A DNA stretch of 64,000 nt from Rhea pennata (GCF_028389875.1 NC_084670.1:37599333-37663332); one strand, 5' to 3'; positions 1-10,796 are shown, counted from the stretch's first letter. Made by a program: numbers and translations. The notes: generated from the letters alone by a model not told the origin.

Positions 1-1106
1 ATCTCTGTGCATGCAGGTCCTAAGGAGTAGGTCACAAAAGCCCTGAGAAGTCCATAAAGATGCTGCTGGTGCTGCTGTAGGGGGAAGTGGAGTTGAAGGG
101 GTTTGCTGATCTTTCAGAGCTGTTGATCTCTGAGAGTGAAGATTTGTGAATCCTAGTTTCTTGACAAAAGAGGAAACACTTTCCCTTTTTCTTCCTGTCA
201 AAATTAGGAAACTGAAAGCCCTGGAAGGAAACCTCCTTCCCTTTTTCAGTAGCCTTTTCTTCACCTTCCTCTGCAGTGCAAGGACACTGCTCTGAATCAC
301 AGCTCTGGGCACACCTGGGTGCATATCCCAGCTTCACAGCCCTGCAGCCGTCCTTGGGAGAAAGTAGCAGCATGCCCTACGCTGTGGCAGTGTGGCAGGG
401 GATCGCTACTCTGAAGAATCTTCCCCTCCTCTACAAAGGAGAGTGATCCTTGAGGGATGTGAAAGGTTTAGGAGACCCTTCCAGGAGCCTCCACAGCATT
501 GCCCTGCACCAGAGACTTACCGTTTCAAGGGCTGTGAAGATTTCTCCTACAAGGAGCTCTCCTCTGTCCTCACACTCAACACAACCGTTCACTTCTCTCT
601 GTCATGTCTCATCTCACATCAGCAGCAGGAGGCAGTGCCCGCAGCCCTGCTGCTCTTTGCAGAGGATCTAATGCTGCACAGAGCTGTGCTGCCAGTTTGC
701 CATCAGCCCCCTCTGTCCCTGAAGCCTGGCTCTGCTCAAGGGCAGGGGCCCAGCTGAAGGCATGACTTCTTCTATCCCTTGGGCTCCCTCCCCCCTGGGA
801 AATGTTCACGGAGATAAAGCAAACTAATCACCTTTGGCCCCTCTCTAAACAACACAGAGAGACCAGTTACAGCTTTGTCAGTTGTTTCATCAGAGGATGG
901 TTATCTACAAGAGGTGGAAAAATCCCACCCCCGGATATCTATATTCCCATGTCTTAAATAGGTAGGACACCTAGATGGGGACAAGAAGGGAGCTCATTAC
1001 CCTTGGTTCAGGTTTTCATTCAGATGACACAATCTGGGCATTGCATGCCCGTTTAGAAGGCCCTGGGCTGGAGTAGAAGTGGGGCATAGCCCGGATGGGC
1101 AAGGGA
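1..1106. repeat. Segmental duplication copy A, 5' part (matches about 50683-51775)
   Basis: This stretch aligns in the same orientation with about 50683-51775. Shared landmarks are the paired phrases around 21-60 and 50690-50740, the block around 840-960 and 51530-51640 (ending in the rise to 'cttaaataggtaggac' here), and the block at about 1015-1065 and 51715-51770. It carries no open frame that I recognise. In the later copy it lies upstream of the OR14-type pseudogene, so it may be duplicated flanking DNA of a receptor gene whose body is outside the window. Identity looks like roughly 85-90 percent by eye. Confidence 0.75.
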
Positions 1107-1652
1107 GCATCAACGGGAGCTCTTCCTGGTGCCACGGCAGAACTCTCATTTCCCTAAAAGACCTGGGCACTGCTGGGCACTTCTCATGCACTTCCCACCA
1201 TTGCCCTTAGGAGCTGCTCCACAGCGAGGAGTGGGGATGGGAGATATTGGGGCCACGCTGGGGCTGTTCCCTCACAGACAGAGGCACAGGGACCTCTTGA
1301 AGACAAGTTTTGGGTGATGAGGCGGGAAGAGCGTACTATTTCCCTGGATGAAAAGGTGAGCTGAGAGCAAGGGAGTAAGCAAGATAGAAGGCTGCTGGAC
1401 CAAGACCATTAGCCTGGACTGCTGTTCCTTGTTCCCAATGGTCCTGAGGCTATTCACCAAGCATAAGAGCTTTGAGAGCTCCTTCCCAAGGTGTCACACA
1501 AAAACACAAGAGCCCTACCTGAGGGTCCTATCTGGCTCCAGGGACAATGTGGCAGGCAGAACTCCTGGGTCCTGTGGCTGAGGCTGCCCTGAGCCCCAGC
1601 TCTATCCACTAATGTCAGGGAGCAATGCTGGTTCAGGTTTTCCTGGGCATAG
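1107..1652 (-). repeat. Left arm of a near-perfect 546-bp inverted repeat
   Basis: The reverse complement of this segment matches 5984-6529 base for base except for five mismatches, three of them within the outer 25 bp. Both arms are exactly 546 bp. The other relatives of this module (about 40690-41150, 61590-62100 and, inverted, 43950-44510) are much more divergent, so this arm is a recent copy of the right arm. It ends at 1652/1653, where copy A rejoins sequence shared with copy C at about 56442. No gene is supported: the 62-residue open frame in each arm is identical only because the DNA is. Confidence 0.9.
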
Positions 1653-4600
1653 CCACCTCCTGCTAGTGTATGAAGTACTCAGGGAAGTCAGACACGCTGG
1701 AATAGCCAAATGTGACTGCATGTCTTAAACTCTTTATTTGTACTTCAGAAATAACAGTGGGACATCTGTGCTCCTAGCTCTCTTGGGAACCGACTGCTTA
1801 CAGCTGTGTGTCTTGGGTGGCATGTCTCTCACCACTTCTCCCCAGTGCGGAAGGTGAGCAGCCCACTGGTTGCTCCCATGGGAGACAGGTGAAGCTTTCC
1901 CCCACCTGCAACCATATGGCTGTTGCTTCCTCTCCCTCTCTTCAGAGAGAGCAAGAGAGGGGGGACAGAGCAGCTTCCATAAAATGCTAGCAACAAACTC
2001 TCTCCAGACACAAGAGCCATTGGGACAGGTCTATGCAGCAGCAGGGGACTAGCAGTTTCCCAGGGTGTGTCCTCAAGGCAGGAAAAATCAACAGGAACTT
2101 AGAGACAACTGGTCATCCGTTAGAAACAGCCATGAGTCTGCCTGTCTGCACAGCTCTCTGGATCACCACACCAAAGCCACAGGCAGGACAAATCCCCAGA
2201 GCCATTCCCTTCAGGATGCAGGACACTCGCCACTTGCACACTCCCCAGGCACTGCTCTGCTCACTGCCTTCCCTTGGCTGCTCAGCCCAGACACACACAG
2301 AAGCTCTTGTGGTGACACCAGAAGGTGGCCAAGGCACTCTGGGCTCACAAGGCATGTGGAAAAACCTGAGCACAAGACCGGGGCCACAGCTGGCTCCTTG
2401 GGCAATGCTGCTGCTTTCAGAGGGAAGGATGCTGCTCCCTGTGGGCACAGCAGACTGCTGCCTCGTCCCTGGACCCCACCATGCCATGAACCTCCACCTG
2501 GGGACAATGGTTAGGGGATTTGTTTTGTAATGCTGAAGTTACAGACACAATTCAGAAACGCTTGGAGGTCCTGCAGGTCTCCTGAGCACAAAGCAACCTC
2601 TGTCCCTTTCCTTTCATCAGTTGGGCAGGGAGGCTCTGTGAAGGGAGAGAGGGTGCAGAGGCTTTGAAACGAAGCCCCAGCAAGGAGACCACCCCAGACT
2701 GGAGGTCTGCTGAAATGCCAGCTGCCCTGGGGGCACAGCCTCTGGAGCAGGAGACCTGGCTCTGTACCTGTACTCGTACTCGTGGGGCACTGGCTGATGT
2801 CTTAGTGCCACCTGCTGCCTGGCACCAGGCACATCTTCATCCGTTGCAGGGTGAGAAGTCAAAGCACTGTGAGACTTCCTCAGCCCACACACAGGAGGCT
2901 TTCAGGCACTTAGACACAGGCCTTCAAGAGATGCTGCACTTCATGAGAAGAGTCTTTAATTCATCTTACTGGCCATTTTATAGGCCCCATAGGAAAGGAG
3001 GGGCACAATAGCATTTGCTGAGCAGGCCAGTAGTAATAGCATTTGTGACGTGAGGAAGCAGAAAGAGAGCAGAGGTACCAGGAGGTGAACTCACACCCTG
3101 TCACCCATGGCAGCCAGGTGCATTGAGGGGAGCCTTCACATCCATATGTAGCCTCACCTCACTCACTTGCAGCTGCTTTCAGAGGGTCATGATCTTGGCA
3201 AAGATGTTGACAGCTACAGCGATGCACCCTGGCATCCTCCCACCAGCCATGTGGGCACTAGAACTGCACTGGGAGCCTACATGAGTGGAGGAACCTAGAA
3301 AGAAAGAATTGGAGGGTTATTATCAGTTCTGCTGGCCTTACATAGTCACAGCAGCCCGGGGCAAATGTCTCCCCTCTGTATTGAACCAAACAATCATCAG
3401 AGCACAGACAGCCAGGCCATGGAGACACTGGACTCCTGGTTTTGGCAAAACTAAGACCCTTTTTTTGGATGATTGGTCTTGTCTGAGCTTCCCAGTTCCA
3501 GAAAGGCACTGACACACAGGTGGAAGTCCAGCACAAGGACACTAAAACAGTCAGGGGCTGAAGTATGGGGCAGATGAGGAGAGGCTGGAAGAGCTGGGTA
3601 TACTCTAAACTGGCATGAGGGGGCAGGCTGGAGGAAGGACCATTTCTCTTTCCTCTCTTACAAAGTATTTGACCCTCAGGGCTCCACTCATGGGCACCCT
3701 GACTTCTCAGCACTGCAGGGAGACTATCCCCTCAGGCCTTAGCAGGGACGAGATCGAAAACAAGAGTGGTTACACTGCAAAAGCTCTGGGACTCTCCCCT
3801 CAGAAAAGGAGGGGCAACTCTAAAAGTACTCAGGCAGAAAACACCAAGGGTCAAGGGCTTCAAGCACACAAGGTCCTCAGTGACTGCCCAAAAGATGGCA
3901 ACTTCCTTGGACGACGGCTGTGCTCACCACCACTCCCTTGGCTCCAGCTACTTGCAGCAATGCATCTAGAGCTAAGTGGGGCTCCTCACATCCATCCAAG
4001 GCTCCGGAGAAAAAACAGTACCTTGCCCATGTCAGCAGTGTCAGCACCTAACGACACCACACCTAGCACACTCCTGCCTGCATGTGGGCTGCTCTCTTGT
4101 GTCCCTGCTGCAGCACAGACAGCAGGATGATGGGAGAATTCAGAGACTGCAGCTGGGAGGAGGAGAGGTGCAGCCCTCGCAGGGCACTCTTGCTTGGCTT
4201 GCCTACTCAAAGGGACTCCTTGTCTAGGGAGATCTGGCACCGCAAGGGAGCAGCACCTTCCAATTCATCTCCTAGGAACATACTTAACCGTATATAAAGA
4301 CCACCTCTCCACAAAGCTTTCACTCCTCCAAGGAGCTTCCAGCACACTAACGCCCAGCCAGCAATGAGAAATGCTCACACTCCCCTATCCCTCAGCAAAC
4401 ACTGCTGCAAGGGAAAGCTCTCGTGAAGAAAAGCAAGCGAGCAGAAAGGGAAAAAGCAGCCTTGGTTCACACCTCAGAGTAAGCAGAAACACTCCCTGCC
4501 CTCTAGGCAGCATCCCGCCTGCACATCCTGGCAAGAGCTGAGGAAACACAAGGCCTGAACCTCATCACACACAAGGCAGCAGGCTCCCAGCATCTCTGGC

Positions 4601-4985
4601 TCACACCACCTGGGCAGTCTGGGCCCTGCAAGCCAAGTTAGCTCTTCACCTCAAAGTATTCATTTTCTCCGCAGCTTGGCAGCACTGCCCACACACAGCA
4701 CTGCTCTTTCCAGGCACCTCCTTCTGTGGTGAGCACCAGGACACTTGGGTATCATCTGTCCCCACCACAAGGTACCCCACCACTCTGACACACCACATGC
4801 CCGCTCTTCACCTCACAGAGGGTTGACAGATAACATGCAACTGTACATCAGGGACACAGGGCATACGACCAGCCATGGCTGCAGCTAGGGGACCCTCAGG
4901 ACACATCAACCCTCAGAGATATCATCCAGATCTTGGAGAAAATTCTCAGCAGCCCCCTGGTGTTTTGATGGAGTAGAGTTTTCTG
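1653..4985. repeat. Segmental duplication copy A, middle part (matches 56442-60590)
   Basis: Aligns directly with copy C from about 56442 and, from about 2610, with copy B from about 35930. Shared landmarks include the TTTATT at 1733 (an AATAAA on the minus strand, also at 56533), the block at 2620-2960, the conserved block at 3060-3300, and the block at 3880-4500. Relative to copy C it lacks about 800 bp at 3600, where copy C continues from about 58395 to 59215. I find no recognisable protein. Short minus-strand frames beginning MAGGRMPGC are shared by copies A and C, but their function is unknown. Confidence 0.75.
3505..3600 (+). repeat. CR1-like LINE fragment, truncated in copy A
   Basis: The phrase 'gaggagaggctggaagagct' and its surroundings resemble the part of CR1 encoding the region after the reverse transcriptase, in plus orientation. 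The same fragment is longer in copies B (about 36785-37230) and C (about 58300-58580), so it inserted before the segmental duplication. In copy A it is cut at about 3600 by the 800-bp deletion. Confidence 0.5.
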
Positions 4986-5009
4986 CAGCACACAGACACT
5001 GCTTGTCCA

Positions 5010-5480
5010 CCAGCACCTCCCCTCCCCTCCCCTACTCCCGTGGGACAGCGCCATCTTGTGGGCAGCAGTGCAGGGCGTGGCAGGACCTCAGGGCAGCCCA
5101 GCACCAGGTGCCCAGGCAGTGCAGGGCCCTGGGGCCCAGCTGCTGCCCCGCAGGGCTGGGCTCTGCCGCAGGGGCCCCAAGGGCTCCACACTTCCCTGCG
5201 CCCTGGGGCCATGCGGGTGCGGGGGGCAGCCCAGGGGCCTGTGCTGGTGCCAGCCCAGGTGCCGGCGATGGGGCCCTGGGCATGGCTGGGGCGCTGGAGC
5301 CCACGGGCAGCGTGCTGCTGCCCCCAGAGCAGGGCAGTGCTGTGTCCTTTCACCCTTTTTCACCCTTCCCCCTCCCCACAGCAGCCCTTGGGCTCAGCAG
5401 CCCTCATGCTGCACGTGGCAGGGCTCGGCCGCATCCAGACAGGGGCTGCTCTTTGTGGGGCCGGGCTGCACCCTGTTGCA
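5010..5480. promoter_or_regulatory. GC-rich promoter-like island, copy A (YY1 motif 5050-5058)
   Basis: This GC-rich patch carries GCCATCTTG at 5050-5058, the reverse of the YY1 core CAAGATGGC. It follows a short CCCCT-rich tract at 5018-5038. Copies B and C have, upstream of the same motif, an inverted CCAAT box (ATTGG), a CCCCGCCCC GC box and about 180 bp of spacing. Copy A has lost about 480 bp there, so it keeps the YY1 site but not the CCAAT and GC boxes. That this is a promoter is inferred from composition and motifs; no transcript is known to me. Confidence 0.4.
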
Positions 5481-5983
5481 TCGCTCCAAAGGGCTGAGGA
5501 GTCCCAGGGGCACAGGGCAGCCAGGGTAGAGCAGCTCAGCGCTTGTTGGATGTGGGCAGCAGAGGTGTGGGCCTCTCAGGGAGCTGGGGGAGATGGCCCT
5601 GCTGCACTCACCCCCAGCACTGCCCATCACAGCTCAGAGAAAAATGGTTGGTGTCAGCAGAGACTTGCAGGACAAACAGGCTGTCTTTTGGGTGCAGAGG
5701 TTTGTCCCCCTTCTGCAGGAGGGCGGGGGCTGTGGCCATCTGAGAGCAACATCTCTGAGCCCAAAACATGCTCTGCCAGGTTGGAAGCAGAAGAGGATCC
5801 AGGAAGAAGGAGCAGAGGTTCTTCTAAATCAGTAGAACTCCTGGATTTATTACAAGGCGAAGGATCCATTTCCTATATGAGCATTTCCAGCAGGCTCTTA
5901 AGAGCCCCATGGGAGTTGCAGGACACACCAGCCTCCAAGACAGAGGCTGCATTTCCTGCCAGAGTCAGATCCCAAAGGGAGAC

Positions 5984-6529
5984 CTATGCCCAGGAAAACC
6001 TGAACCAGCATTGCTCCCTGACATTAGTGGATAGAGCTGGGGCTCAGGGCAGCCTCAGCCACAGGACCCAGGAGTTCTGCCTGCCACATTGTCCCTGGAG
6101 CCAGATAGGACCCTCAGGTAGGGCTCTTGTGTCTTTGTGTGACACCTTGGGAAGGAGCTCTCAAAGCTCTTATGCTTGGTGAATAGCCTCAGGACCATTG
6201 GGAACAAGGAACAGCAGTCCAGGCTAATGGTCTTGGTCCAGCAGCCTTCTATCTTGCTTACTCCCTTGCTCTCAGCTCACCTTTTCATCCAGGGAAATAG
6301 TACGCTCTTCCCGCCTCATCACCCAAAACTTGTCTTCAAGAGGTCCCTGTGCCTCTGTCTGTGAGGGAACAGCCCCAGCGTGGCCCCAATATCTCCCATC
6401 CCCACTCCTCACTGTGGAGCAGCTCCTAAGGGCAATGGTGGGAAGTGCATGAGAAGTGCCCAGCAGTGCCCAGGTCTTTTAGGGAAATGAGAGTTCTGCC
6501 GTGGCACCAGGAGGAGCTCCCTGTGATGC
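5984..6529 (+). repeat. Right arm of the 546-bp inverted repeat
   Basis: Partner of 1107-1652 in reverse orientation, with five mismatches and no indels. Unlike the left arm, it sits in its expected order relative to copies B and C: it follows the GC-rich island and precedes the module at 6530-7260. It is therefore the likely source and the left arm the copy. The spacer between the arms is 4331 bp. Confidence 0.9.
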
Positions 6530-7600
6530 AGCACATCCTATTGTGACCTCAGCTCATGTCTTCTGGGAGCTCAGTAGGTCACCACCATGGAGATGGTATA
6601 GCCAGGGCAAGAGCAGAGATCCTTCCACTCACACCCTGGAAAGCAGTCACCTCCCCTCATCCCAGTTATTTTCCAAAACTTGCTGATAAATCCTTTAAGA
6701 CAGTGAAAAAAATGTGAAATATTTCAAATGAGGCATTGAAGAGGTCAGTCTGCACCCCCTGCACCGACAGGTCTCTGCACTGGGCAGAGCTGTGTGGGTA
6801 GCTGCAGTATGGGGGATGGATTGGGGGTTGGGATTTTTCAAAGACATGATCAATGTGAAATGAAACAGCACAGAGCCTGGCCATGGGCTGAGATGCTTTC
6901 AGGAGCCTCAAAACTGATAGCTGCTGTGGACCACCCTTATTGTAGAAGAAGGATGTAGGACAGCATGGGACAGAACGCAGCCTTCCTCCTTGAGGCACCA
7001 AAGTAGGTTCTTAGTTTTTTTAAAGTCCTCAGCAAGGTTTCTTGGTCTACAGTGCTTAAGATAGAGATGATATGCCCCAAAAGAGCAACCTTTAAGACAC
7101 ATCATCTAGAGGGCTTTATCTGGGACCTTGGTCTTTGCCAGTCTCCAAAGCCCTGGGAGAGTCCAATTGGCAAATCTGGATAATTTTTCCCTTTCCCATT
7201 AATTTTGCCCAGCATTCTTTTTGGCTGAATTCAGGGCTCAGCTGATCCTTGGACTCAGCATGGCCTGAAGGCAGTGCTTCTCCTCTGAGTATAGTCCTTG
7301 GCACCCTGTACCAACCTTGGAACTGTAGCTCTCTTGGGGGCTGTACAGTTCTGGCACCCTGCATCCCACCATAGACACCCAGGCCCTCCCAAGGGGGCTG
7401 TACAACCCTGACTCCCTGGATCTCCCACAGTTTTGATGCTGGGCTTCTCAGGACATGCCCACACACTGCAGTACTGCTGTCCTGGCTCTGCTGCAGAGCC
7501 TGTAAGGCAGTGCTGTGCCCCAGGACCTGCATTTTGGCTCACTCTGGAATTTGTGAGGGGAGCAGCTCCCAGCTCTGCAGCTGCTGGACACTGAGGATGT
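6530..7600. repeat. Segmental duplication copy A, 3' part (matches 41150-42335 and 62110-62880)
   Basis: Aligns directly with copy B at about 41150-42335 and copy C at about 62110-62880, and in reverse with about 43230-44000. Landmarks are the block near 6720-6860 (a repeated phrase about a 'tctctgcactgggcag'), the block at 7080-7140, and the block at 7260-7600 that only copy B shares. The last block has a decayed internal repetition of about 60 bp around 'gggggctgtac'. No gene is recognisable. Confidence 0.7.
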
Positions 7601-7659
7601 CTCCAGGAGCATGACTTCAAATGAGAGAAGTGCTCTGTGGGTGGAAAAGAGAGGGGAGA

Positions 7660-7910
7660 AGTTGAACAAAGAGTGGTTCAGACTGCACAGAAGGAGAATA
7701 CTTTTCACCATCAGGATGGTCAAGCATTAGAACAGGTTGTCTGAATGTGCACGATGCGCAATCTCCATTCTTGGAGGTTTTCGAGACCTGATGGATAAAC
7801 CTCTGAGCAATGTGGACTGATGTCAACAGGTCCCTGCCTTGGTAAGGAGGTGGAAGTAGAAATTTCCAGATGTTCTTTCCAACATGAATTACCCTTTTGA
7901 TCTTATAATA
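7660..7910 (+). repeat. CR1 LINE 3'-end fragment
   Basis: Plus-strand CR1 remnant. 'gaacaggttgt' is followed by 'caatctccattcttggaggt' and a decayed 'ggtccctgcctt ... tccaacatgaatta', the order seen in the CR1 3' region. It is heavily diverged and lacks the terminal ATTCTGTG repeats. Confidence 0.6.
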
Positions 7911-7989
7911 TTTGTGTCTGTTTGCCCTTTCTGATGATCCTGGACATTGGAGAAAGACTGAGCAAGTGTGGAAATGTGACATGGAATTT

Positions 7990-9470
7990 CGAGGTGACTT
8001 TCAGCCTTTCCAAAAGGCATTGTAGGAGGCTGGAGGGACCAGCCCAAGCTGTCAGGGCTCTCTGAACCTGAGCGAGTCAGTGAAAAGACAGTTGTCTGCA
8101 GGGAAGTGAGGAGAATCCCATTCATGGGACCTCTAAAGACTTTGTTTCATGAACTTTATGTAGTACTGGTGGCTGCCCAGCCTCCAGTTCCTTTTCAAAG
8201 GGGCATGAATGAGAATTCAAATGACCAGGAGTTATGTGTAAAGTCAGGCCTTGCCAGAGTTCTTTACAAGTTTCCAGAGTCCAGAATTTTCAGTCTCCTT
8301 TGGGAGCCAGTTATGCATTGCTCACTCTCTGCAGCCTCTGGGGAGAACCAAGATGCAGGATCAACCCCCAGAGGCTCGTTAGTACTATTAATCCCAAGGC
8401 ACACGAAAGAGCAGAGACATTTAGGTCCTGCTGGGGATTTACTGCAGGAGCTGCTGAGAGAAGATGAAAAAATCAGGGCAAAGCCTGAGCTCTGGGCAGT
8501 GGTCTGCAGAGTCCAGGGAAGGCAGGGACTTGGTGGTGGGGGGGGGGATGCAGAGAGTGAAATCCCAACCTCGATCTTCATTCCCAGGCACCATCAGTGC
8601 AGAGGTCACCCCTTCATGCTGAAGACTGCAGGCCAGCGCTGGATGTCCTGAGGCAAGTCATGGTGGTGTTTATATTACTGCTGGGTTTTTGCACAGTTAC
8701 AGTTTGTGAGTGAGACCAGAGTCTCACTCCTGTCCTTTCCTGCATGTCTTCCCCACAGCTTCCTCCTCCCCCCAGACGCTGCTGAGTCCCTGGCACCATG
8801 GAGCAGAGATCCTGGAAGGGGCTGAGGGTGCTGAATTACAGCTGGGCTGCTGGTGTGGTGGAGCCGATCCTGGGGCACTTGTCCATCTTGGATGGGCAGG
8901 CTATTCAGGGCTAGAAATGCTTTGTCCTTCCTTCCACCAACCGTTAGGGGCTTTTCCTCTCCCCTTTCTCCTAGTCTTATAGGATTTGGTCTCCATCCCT
9001 CAGCTTTCTCACATTTGACTCTCACTCATGCAGTGGGGAGGGCCGGGGACCTCAGTCATTCTGGGCTGACTATGGAAACCTCTCTTGCTGGTATCCATCA
9101 TTACAGCCTCCAGGGAAAGCCTAGGAGATGAGTGAGAGTGTAAAAGGCTCATCCATCCCCAGAGTTCTCTGGACAGTCCAGGCATCTGCTTGCCCATCTC
9201 CAAACTCACTGAAAGGTCTAAAGGGAGAGAAAGGGAATGGCAGAGACATAATTTTCTCTCTTGCTATTTTTGTGAGAACCCCAGGAAGGGCACCAGACAG
9301 AGGGCTGTGTGGGAGCACTGCAAGCACAGCTGCCTGTGCTAAGGTCCAGCTGTTGGGCTGGGGTGTGTAGGGAGGCAGCCCTAGAACCCTCAGGAACCAC
9401 CACAGAGGAGGCAAAGATGTGAGGAAAAAGATCTTCCCTGTGCTTTTCCTTTTCTCCTTGAAAAAAAATG
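7990..9470. repeat. Duplicated sequence upstream of OR1 (matches 27640-28760)
   Basis: This block aligns directly with 27640-28760. Shared phrases include 'gagtcagtga' with 'ggaatcccattca', the run 'gccagttatgcattgctcac' (8307 and 27909), 'gaggctcgttag/gagactcgttag', and the segment around 9330-9400 versus 28640-28710. Each copy lies upstream of a paralogous receptor gene (OR1 at 17554, OR2 at 29501), so the block belongs to a tandem duplication of receptor gene plus 5' flank. A run of nine or more G lies at about 8538. No coding potential is convincing. It could hold 5' untranslated receptor exons, but none can be proved. Confidence 0.7.
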
Positions 9471-9544
9471 AAAAGAAAAAAAACCCCTTCTTCACAGTGT
9501 TTTCTACAAAGAGGCTGCAATGAGTGGATTTTAGGTATCTGCTG

Positions 9545-9798
9545 AGACTGAACATGGACTTTCTGGAACAAGTCCAGCAAAGAGACAGAAGGATGATTAG
9601 ATAATTAAGAGAAAGGAGTATCTGTCATGTGAGGAGAGGCTGCAAGTTCTTAGACTGTGTAGGTTGGAGAAGAGAGGGGGGATTTTATCAATGTGCATAA
9701 GTATCAGAAGAGCAGGTGTCAAGAGGATGAGACCAGATTGTGCTCAGTGGTGCCCAGTGCCAGGATGAGAGGCAAGGGGCACAAATTGAAACACTAGA
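9545..9798 (+). repeat. CR1 LINE, 5' half of a copy split by the provirus
   Basis: A plus-strand CR1 segment ('ctttctggaacaagtccagc', 'gtgaggagaggctgcaagtt', 'gtgcccagtgccaggatgag', 'ggcacaaattgaaacac'). It stops at 9798 where the provirus begins and resumes at 17161. The last five bases, CTAGA at 9794-9798, are repeated at 17161-17165. Confidence 0.85.
9794..9798 (+). repeat. Target-site duplication of the provirus, left copy
   Basis: CTAGA directly abuts the TG of the 5' LTR and recurs directly after the CA that ends the 3' LTR (17161-17165). The next three bases outward (ACA) match too, probably by chance, because they form the CA terminus of the LTR on the right side. Confidence 0.85.
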
Positions 9799-10408
9799 TG
9801 TAATAAATTGTAACTATTTGTTCATTGTTTAGAAGGAGGTTTTACAACAATCAGGGTTGAGACATGGTGTCAGACAAATAAATTATGGTAAGCACAAAAG
9901 CTTATATGACCCCTTGTGGAACTAGTGTCGGGGCCCTAGCTATCTTGCAGGACTATGAAGAGCTGAAGTAAGCAACAAGCTGCTCAGAGGTTTTGAAGGT
10001 AAAAGAACAAAGAAAAGATAAGCAGGCGCCTGTAACTTTCTCACAGAACAGCATCCCAAAAAGGGAGTCAACACAACAGATAAGCAAACCCCTGTGATCA
10101 CTCACAAGGAGACAAACCAAAATAAAGAGACGAAAGAAGACCACGGCCTTCCTCTCCACAACCACCAGAGAGCTTCAGACGACCCCCCCCCCCAGCAACT
10201 CACACATGCGCGGGACGCACCGGGAGATTACAACGCAGACTATAAGGGGGGACTGTGTGTGAGGGAGGCGCGCGCCGTTGGCGGAGTTGAGACTCCCCGG
10301 CCGCCCAGCGCTGTTTTGCTTGTGGCTGCTTACTTAATTAAATAAATTGTTCACATGATTTAACAAACTCTCTGTATGAATTAACCTTCAAGAGAGTAAC
10401 TTATGAAA
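9799..10408 (+). repeat. 5' LTR of the endogenous retrovirus
   Basis: 610 bp, from TGTAATAAATTG to ...CTTATGAAA. It matches the 3' LTR at 16554-17160 closely, with a run of 11 C at about 10183-10193 against 8 C there. Its right terminus reads AAA where the 3' LTR reads ACA, so the canonical CA end is mutated here. TATAAGG at 10241-10247 is the likely TATA box, and AATAAA at 10341-10346 the polyadenylation signal, which places R between them. U5 ends at about 10408, four bases before the primer binding site. Confidence 0.95.
10241..10247 (+). promoter_or_regulatory. TATA box of the 5' LTR
   Basis: TATAAGG preceded by a GC-rich stretch and followed about 100 bp later by AATAAA. The same motif is at 16993-16999 in the 3' LTR. 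The spacing fits a U3 core promoter. Confidence 0.7.
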
Positions 10409-10412
10409 AATT

Positions 10413-10430
10413 TGGTGCCGTGACTCGGAT
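10413..10430 (+). other. Primer binding site, complementary to the 3' end of tRNA-His
   Basis: The 18 bases TGGTGCCGTGACTCGGAT follow the 5' LTR by four bases. This is the histidine-tRNA type primer site known from the HERV-H group, assigned here from memory of that family. It identifies the minus-strand primer and supports the LTR end call. Confidence 0.85.
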
Positions 10431-10762
10431 GAAGGCAATGGACTGAAAAGCTCTTCGGAAGGGGAGGCTCCCCACCGAGTTCGGCGGCCTCTGCCGAGAG
10501 CGATTTTCACTCAAGCCCTTCACCGACGAACCCTAAATTAGCCACAAGCAAAAAGGAGCCGGCAACCCCAAGTAATCTTTGTGCACGAAGACCGAATGAA
10601 GACTCAGGATTGAGTAAGTGTAGGCCGGTGATCCATTCAGTTGGGGTTGGGTATCCCGGAGGACACGTGAGAGACGTCCAGTAAGGACGAAGCGAGTGCG
10701 GACCCCTCGGTAGTGCGGTTCCCATATCCCGCGAGGGACTGGGCCACGAAAAGGGGGAAGCG

Positions 10763-10780
10763 GTGTGTGTGTGTGTGTGT
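10763..10780 (+). repeat. (GT)9 microsatellite in the gag leader
   Basis: Nine GT units lie 16 bases upstream of the gag start. The open gag frame runs through it (reading as alternating Val and Cys), so the upstream in-frame extension to 10713 is probably untranslated leader. Confidence 0.9.
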
Positions 10781-10796
10781 GAAGGTACTCCGGAAG

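Noticed and set aside
3258-3713. 151-codon minus-strand frame
   Set aside because: It overlaps a CR1 remnant and does not stay open in copies B and C.
5040-6182. 380-codon open frame on the plus strand
   Set aside because: It starts with GTG, runs through a GC-rich, stop-poor island where several frames on both strands are open, and is not kept as one frame in copies B and C. Low-complexity Gly/Pro/Ala composition, no motif.
1272-6364. Identical 62-residue frames at 1272-1460 (minus) and 6176-6364 (plus)
   Set aside because: Identical because they lie in the near-perfect inverted arms. One begins with a non-ATG codon context, and neither is conserved in the other copies of the module.
10713-10796. 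In-frame 28-codon extension of gag
   Set aside because: It reads through a GT microsatellite and lacks the Met-Gly start needed for myristoylation; treated as leader.
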